Shown piece after piece: positions 6,060-8,871 of a DNA stretch of 8,871 nucleotides. Location of the stretch: assembly GCA_018715445.1 (NCBI GenBank), contig DVLP01000036.1, positions 1 to 8,871 on the forward strand, written 5' to 3'. Each line of letters opens with the position of its first letter. The first letter of the stretch is position 1. The notes below the pieces were generated by a model that searched no databases, was not told the origin of the DNA, and worked only from the letters and a program-made list of their open reading frames with translations. Both the position numbers and the translations under genes were made by a program. Source of the DNA: Candidatus Avipropionibacterium avicola (GTDB lineage: Bacteria > Actinomycetota > Actinomycetes > Propionibacteriales > Propionibacteriaceae).

Positions 6060-6631
6060 TGACCGACTACGCAGCCCCACCGCCGGACGAGAAGGACTGG
6101 ACCTGGGTGATCGAGCGCGCCTGCCCGGAGTGTGGGTTCGACGCGTCGGACATCGCCGCTGATGAGCTGCCCGGGTTGATCCTGCTGCTGACGCTGCCGT
6201 GGACCGAGGTGTTGATCCGCAGCGACGTGCGCGAGCGTCCCGCACCCGACACCTGGTCGGCGCTGGAGTACGCCTGCCATGTCCGCGACGTCTGCCGGGT
6301 GTTCGCCGAACGGACCCAGTTGATGCTCGCCGAGGACGGTCCGACCTTCGCCAACTGGGACCAGGACCAGGCCGCTGCCGACGGGGCCTACCACCGCGAG
6401 GACCTCGGTCAGGTCGCCGAGGACCTGCGGACGGCAGCGCAGGACTGGATCGAGCTGTACGGACGGGTCGAGGCCGACCAGTGGGACCGGCAGGGCTTCC
6501 GCGGGGACGGTGCGCCGTTCAGCGTCCTCACCCTCGGTCGGTACGGGATGCATGACCTGGCCCACCACCTCGTCGACGTCAGAGCGGCTGTCCCGGACTC
6601 GGCCCGCCACGGCGACCAGGAGGCGCGGTGA
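6059..6631 (+). CDS. DinB-fold protein (DinB_2-like), function unknown
   Basis: A 190-aa cytosolic protein. It has an N-terminal DWTWVIERACPECGFDASDI segment (13-32) with a Cys-Pro-x-Cys pair (C22, C25). A four-helix DinB-like bundle follows: PGLILLLTLPWTEVL (38-52), TWSALEYACHVRDVCRVF (65-82), LGQVAEDLRTAAQDWIELYG (116-135) and YGMHDLAHHLVDVRA (162-176). H74 together with H165 and H169 or H170 sit where DinB/YfiT proteins bind a divalent metal. This superfamily includes thiol S-transferases and maleylpyruvate isomerases as well as many uncharacterised stress proteins, so substrate cannot be inferred. The GTG start is supported by a -10 hexamer 6 nt upstream. It overlaps the following methyltransferase gene by GTGA, so the two products are probably made together. 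Confidence 0.8.
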   Translation: MTDYAAPPPDEKDWTWVIERACPECGFDASDIAADELPGLILLLTLPWTEVLIRSDVRERPAPDTWSALEYACHVRDVCRVFAERTQLMLAEDGPTFANWDQDQAAADGAYHREDLGQVAEDLRTAAQDWIELYGRVEADQWDRQGFRGDGAPFSVLTLGRYGMHDLAHHLVDVRAAVPDSARHGDQEAR

Positions 6632-7458
6632 CGCCCTTCTCGTACAGCGCCGATGAGCCGGAGACGACACCTCCGTCGTACGAGCCGAGCGTCCCGGCGC
6701 ACCTGCTCGGCACCTGGCAGATGGAGGAGACGGGCCAGCCCGACGGATGGGACTTCTCCGTCCTCGAGGGTCGGGTCAGCGAGACCCCGCTGCCGTGGAA
6801 CCTGGAGCGGATCTGTCGCGAGGCGCTGCGCCTGTCGCGCCATGTCCTCGACATGGGGACTGGCGGCGGGGAGCACCTCAAGCGTTTCGCGAACCAACTG
6901 CCGACCGACACCGTCGCCACCGAGGGGTGGCAGCCCAACATCCCGGTCGCCCAGCAGGCCCTCGAGCCGTTGGGGATCACGGTCGTCCCGTACGACCCGG
7001 ACACCGATCGGCAGATGCCGTTCCCGGACAACCGCTTCGACTTGATCCTGAACCGGCACGAGAGCTTCGACGCCCAGGAGGTGGCGCGCGTGTTGGCGCC
7101 CGGTGGGGTCTTCATCACCCAGCAGGTCGGCGGCACCGAGCTCGGCGAGCTGCACCAGGTGACCGGCAAACGGCCCGACCACCCCGAGGTGACCCTGCGC
7201 AATTTCTCACGTCAACTCACCGATGCCGACCTGGAGATCGTCGATGACGGCGAGGACCGCGGCTGGTACGAGTTCGTCGACGTGGCTGCGTTGGTGGCGT
7301 ACCTGCAGTTCGTGCCCTGGGACGTCCCGCACGACTTCTCGGTCGAGCGTTATCGCGGCGCACTGTGGGAGCTCCATCGCCGTGGGCCGATGTACGGCGA
7401 GCCGCTGCGGCTGACCAAGATCCGGTTCTGGCTGCGCGCCCGCAAGCCCATCATGTGA
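6628..7458 (+). CDS. Class I SAM-dependent methyltransferase (Methyltransf_11-like)
   Basis: A 276-aa cytosolic protein with a Rossmann-type methyltransferase core. Motif I is VLDMGTGGGEHL (73-84). An acidic residue after strand 2 is in VATEGW (E99). The post-motif region reads MPFPDNRFDLILNRHESF (130-147) and strand 5 is ARVLAPGGVFITQQVG (153-168). The first 60 residues precede the core and include W30, W41 and PLPWNLERI (54-62). The C-terminal third (about 210-276) has an Arg-rich end, LTKIRFWLRARKPIM. The pattern recalls RlmA/UbiE-type enzymes, but the methyl acceptor cannot be told from sequence. GTG at 6628 overlaps the upstream stop as GTGA, giving no room for another start. It ends 18 bp before ispH, and the ispH -10 hexamer lies within that gap. 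Confidence 0.88.
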   Translation: MTPFSYSADEPETTPPSYEPSVPAHLLGTWQMEETGQPDGWDFSVLEGRVSETPLPWNLERICREALRLSRHVLDMGTGGGEHLKRFANQLPTDTVATEGWQPNIPVAQQALEPLGITVVPYDPDTDRQMPFPDNRFDLILNRHESFDAQEVARVLAPGGVFITQQVGGTELGELHQVTGKRPDHPEVTLRNFSRQLTDADLEIVDDGEDRGWYEFVDVAALVAYLQFVPWDVPHDFSVERYRGALWELHRRGPMYGEPLRLTKIRFWLRARKPIM

Positions 7459-7463
7459 CCTCC

Positions 7464-7477
7464 TAGACTGGGGGCCA
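7464..7477 (+). promoter_or_regulatory. Putative leaderless promoter of ispH
   Basis: TAGACT (7464-7469) fits TANNNT and is followed by seven bases, GGGGGCC, before the ATG at 7477. Any -35 would fall inside the end of the methyltransferase gene (around 7440-7446, CGCAAG region), where no good match is seen. This would let ispH be expressed independently of the upstream pair. Confidence 0.45.
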
Positions 7478-8502
7478 TGGCCGACCAGTTGACCAGCCCG
7501 ACCACCGACTCGCCCACAGCGGGCCCGGTGGCCCTGCCCGATCCCGCTGCGCCGGGGGACAAGCGCGTGGTGGTGGCCGCCCCGCGAGGTTATTGCGCCG
7601 GGGTCGACCGGGCGGTGATCACGGTCGAGAAGGTCCTGGACCGCTACGGTCCGCCGGTCTACGTCCGCAAACAGATCGTGCACAACAAGCATGTGGTGGA
7701 GAACCTGTCGGCCCGCGGGGCGATCTTCGTCGAGGAGCTCGACGAGGTCCCGGAGGGCTCGACCGTGGTCTTCTCCGCCCACGGGGTCTCACCGGCCGTA
7801 CGCCACCAAGCCACCGACCGCGAGCTCAAGACGATCGATGCCACCTGCCCGCTGGTCACCAAGGTGCACAACGAGGCGCGTCGGTTCGCTCGCGAGGACC
7901 GCGAGATCCTGCTGATCGGTCACGCCGGTCACGAGGAGGTCGAGGGCACCTCGGGTGAGGCGCCGGAGCACATCACCCTCGTCCAGTCGCCCGAGGAGGC
8001 CGATCACGTCCAGGTCAAGGATCCGACCAAGGTGTCGTGGTTGAGCCAGACGACGTTGAGCGTCGACGAGACGATGGAGACCGTCCGGCGACTGAAGCAG
8101 CGGTTCCCGCTGTTGCAGGACCCCCCGAGTGACGACATCTGTTACGCCACCTCCAACCGTCAGGCCGCGGTGAAGCAGATCGCTGCCCACTCCGACCTGG
8201 TGATCGTGGTCGGTTCGGCGAACTCGTCGAATTCGGTCCGCCTGGTCGAAGTCGCGCTCGAGGCCGGCGCCAAGGCGTCCCACCGTGTCGACAACGCCGG
8301 CGAGATCGACCTCGCCTGGCTCGAGGGGGTCTCCTCGGTCGGGGTCACCTCCGGGGCTTCGGTGCCCGACGACCTGGTCCAGGGGGTGCTCGACCTGCTG
8401 GTGGAGCACGGCTTCCCCATGGCGCAGGAGGAGCGGCTGACCGAGGAGAACCTGGTCTTCGCCCTGCCTCCCGAGCTCCGCAAGGACCTCAAGAACGCAT
8501 GA
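7477..8502 (+). CDS. ispH: 4-hydroxy-3-methylbut-2-enyl diphosphate reductase
   Basis: A 341-aa enzyme of the MEP pathway that reduces HMBPP to isopentenyl and dimethylallyl diphosphate using an iron-sulfur cluster. The three cluster cysteines are visible as C40 ([12 protein letters not shown]), C124 ([11 protein letters not shown]) and C222 ([11 protein letters not shown]). Other active-site elements are H69/H72 ([12 protein letters not shown]), H102 (SAHGVSP), H152 and the acid E154 in GHEEVEGT, T192 ([10 protein letters not shown]) and the diphosphate-binding GSANSSNS segment (residues 247-254). Length is slightly above the usual 310-320 because of an extra Pro/Ala/Thr-rich N-terminus of about 28 residues before [12 protein letters not shown], as in several actinobacterial homologues. 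All key residues are present, so it should be active. The ATG at 7477 is supported by the upstream TAGACT. Confidence 0.98.
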   Translation: MADQLTSPTTDSPTAGPVALPDPAAPGDKRVVVAAPRGYCAGVDRAVITVEKVLDRYGPPVYVRKQIVHNKHVVENLSARGAIFVEELDEVPEGSTVVFSAHGVSPAVRHQATDRELKTIDATCPLVTKVHNEARRFAREDREILLIGHAGHEEVEGTSGEAPEHITLVQSPEEADHVQVKDPTKVSWLSQTTLSVDETMETVRRLKQRFPLLQDPPSDDICYATSNRQAAVKQIAAHSDLVIVVGSANSSNSVRLVEVALEAGAKASHRVDNAGEIDLAWLEGVSSVGVTSGASVPDDLVQGVLDLLVEHGFPMAQEERLTEENLVFALPPELRKDLKNA

Positions 8503-8526
8503 CGCCGGGGGCACCGGCGTGATGCG
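8496..8526 (+). terminator. Hairpin spanning the ispH stop codon
   Basis: CGCAT (8496-8500) pairs with ATGCG (8522-8526), and ACGCCGG (8502-8508) pairs with CCGGCGT (8514-8520). One G-G mismatch separates the two stems and the loop is five bases. The TGA stop (8500-8502) lies in the left arm. There is no T-tract, as is common for actinobacterial terminators, so termination is plausible but an attenuator or mRNA 3' stabiliser is also possible. Confidence 0.55.
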
Positions 8527-8662
8527 CCTGGTGATGATCCTGAGGCTCCACGTCGAGGACCAGGGCCCCGACGACACCGCCGCCCGGATCATCGCCGCCC
8601 TGACACAGGCTGCCCTGACTCAGGACGCCCACCCCACCTCGGATCCACGCCCCTTGTGCTGA
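8522..8662 (+). CDS. Possible small ORF, 46 aa
   Basis: An open frame MRLVMILRLHVED... ending HPTSDPRPLC with strong G/C preference in third codon positions, as in the flanking genes. It contains a hydrophobic start, a predicted amphipathic helix (about 17-34) and an exact duplication AALTQAALTQ (25-34) from a 15-bp tandem repeat at 8594-8623. Against it: there is no ribosome site or -10 hexamer, the start lies in the right arm of the ispH hairpin, and the stop lies in the next hairpin. A GTG at 8519 is immediately upstream in frame. I do not recognise a family. It may be a real small protein, a remnant or chance. Confidence 0.3.
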   Translation: MRLVMILRLHVEDQGPDDTAARIIAALTQAALTQDAHPTSDPRPLC

Positions 8663-8711
8663 TCCACGCCTCCTGCAGCGGGCGTGCATCAGCAGGGAGT
8701 ACGTGGATCCG
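8640..8711. repeat. 72-nt nested inverted repeat, possible terminator
   Basis: The outer arms are CGGATCCACG (8640-8649) and CGTGGATCCG (8702-8711), 10 of 10 complementary. The inner arms are TGCTGAT (8657-8663) with ATCAGCA (8688-8694), then CACGCC (8665-8670) with GGCGTG (8681-8686), separated by one C-C mismatch and closed by a 10-nt loop. The internal loop between outer and inner stems is symmetric, 7 nt on each side. GATCCACGCC also occurs as a direct repeat (8642-8651, 8661-8670). It may isolate ispH from the regulated gene downstream. It could also be a protein-binding or mobile repeat sequence. Confidence 0.6.
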
Positions 8712-8724
8712 GGACGGTGATGGG

Positions 8725-8760
8725 TTCCGAAGCGCTTCGGGAGACGGTAGGGTCTGGATC
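8725..8760 (+). promoter_or_regulatory. Promoter of the right-edge gene
   Basis: TTCCGA (8725-8730) and TAGGGT (8748-8753) are separated by exactly 17 bp, giving an expected transcription start near 8760. The same TAGGGT hexamer is used at xseA. The -35 overlaps the first palindromic operator and the start overlaps the second, a classic repressible layout. Confidence 0.5.
8727..8740. promoter_or_regulatory. Operator 1, LacI-type palindrome
   Basis: CCGAAGCGCTTCGG is a perfect 14-bp palindrome with a central CG and GAA/TTC half-sites, typical of LacI/GalR-family operators (GAANCGNTTC core). It overlaps the putative -35. The regulator itself is not in the window. Confidence 0.65.
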
Positions 8761-8774
8761 CGAAGCGCTTCGGA
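8759..8774. promoter_or_regulatory. Operator 2, LacI-type palindrome
   Basis: TCCGAAGCGCTTCGGA is a perfect 16-bp palindrome containing the same 14 bp as operator 1, with centres 33 bp apart (about three helical turns). It lies over the predicted transcription start, so a bound repressor would block initiation. Confidence 0.68.
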
Positions 8775-8801
8775 AACGGAGCCGAAGGGGGATCGAGGAC
8801 C

Positions 8802-8871
8802 ATGGGCGAAGGCATCGTGGTGGGCCGCACCGTGGAGGACCTTGGGGTCGTGGTCGACGTGGCCGAGGGCC
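8802..8871 (+). CDS. Unidentified gene, first 23 codons (runs off right edge)
   Basis: An open frame starting MGEGIVVGRTVEDLGVVVDV and continuing past the edge. AAGGGGG (8785-8791) and GAGG (8795-8798) upstream could serve as the ribosome site, though their spacings of 10 and 3 nt are not ideal. Twin LacI-type operators at its promoter suggest a gene induced by a sugar or related metabolite, such as a transporter component, a catabolic enzyme or the regulator itself. The visible residues do not show a LacI helix-turn-helix or a signal peptide. Too little is present to name a family. Confidence 0.45.
   Translation, partial: MGEGIVVGRTVEDLGVVVDVAEG

Noticed and set aside
8499..8522. ATGA overlap at the ispH stop opening a 7-codon frame.
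   Set aside because: It is too short and lies entirely within the hairpin; no evidence of translation.
7789..8592. A 267-codon minus-strand frame over ispH, and similar minus-strand frames at 7207-7782 and 6409-7182.
   Set aside because: They are antisense shadows of ispH, the methyltransferase and the DinB-fold gene, with no recognisable domains.
8489..8830. A 113-codon minus-strand frame in the region after ispH.
   Set aside because: It crosses the nested inverted repeat and both operators, has an unlikely composition and shows no promoter or ribosome site.

Overview
The window is a dense, very GC-rich stretch of chromosome. Its gene order (fumC, then a DUF4245 membrane protein, then xseB-xseA, then ispH) resembles a housekeeping neighbourhood that I recall from actinobacteria such as Mycobacterium tuberculosis. 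Protein families, GTG starts, 4-bp ATGA/GTGA gene overlaps and apparently leaderless promoters all fit an actinobacterium. I cannot name the genus from sequence alone; a non-mycobacterial lineage such as Propionibacteriales is only a guess.

Layout. (1) 1-586, minus strand: the N-terminal 195 codons of class II fumarase FumC, cut by the window edge. (2) 692-1252, plus: a one-TM DUF4245 protein, divergent from fumC. (3) 1360-4432, plus: three genes joined by ATGA overlaps that look like an ESX/type VII secretion substrate cassette. They are a small helical EspC-like protein with a YxxxE signal, a large WxG protein with a strikingly regular Tyr-Glu-Pro pentapeptide repeat tail, and a YbaB-domain (EspL-like) protein with a long acidic N-terminus. 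No secretion machinery gene is present here. (4) 4456-5939, minus: xseB and xseA, the two subunits of exonuclease VII, with a GTGA overlap, convergent with the cassette. (5) 6059-7458, plus: a DinB-fold protein and a class I SAM-dependent methyltransferase, coupled by a GTGA overlap and divergent from xseA. (6) 7477-8502, plus: ispH, the last enzyme of the MEP isoprenoid pathway. (7) 8503-8871: a hairpin over the ispH stop, a possible 46-codon ORF, a 72-nt nested inverted repeat, then a promoter bracketed by two identical LacI-type palindromes and the first 23 codons of an unidentified gene.

How the parts relate. The housekeeping genes act independently (TCA cycle, DNA repair, isoprenoids). 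The accessory part is the three-gene cassette sitting between the DUF4245 gene and xseB, probably encoding a secreted or surface heterodimer and its dedicated chaperone. Five plus- or minus-strand genes share the same start geometry, a -10-like hexamer 6-7 nt upstream of the start codon, suggesting leaderless mRNAs. The gene at the right edge instead has a Shine-Dalgarno-like sequence and operator control.
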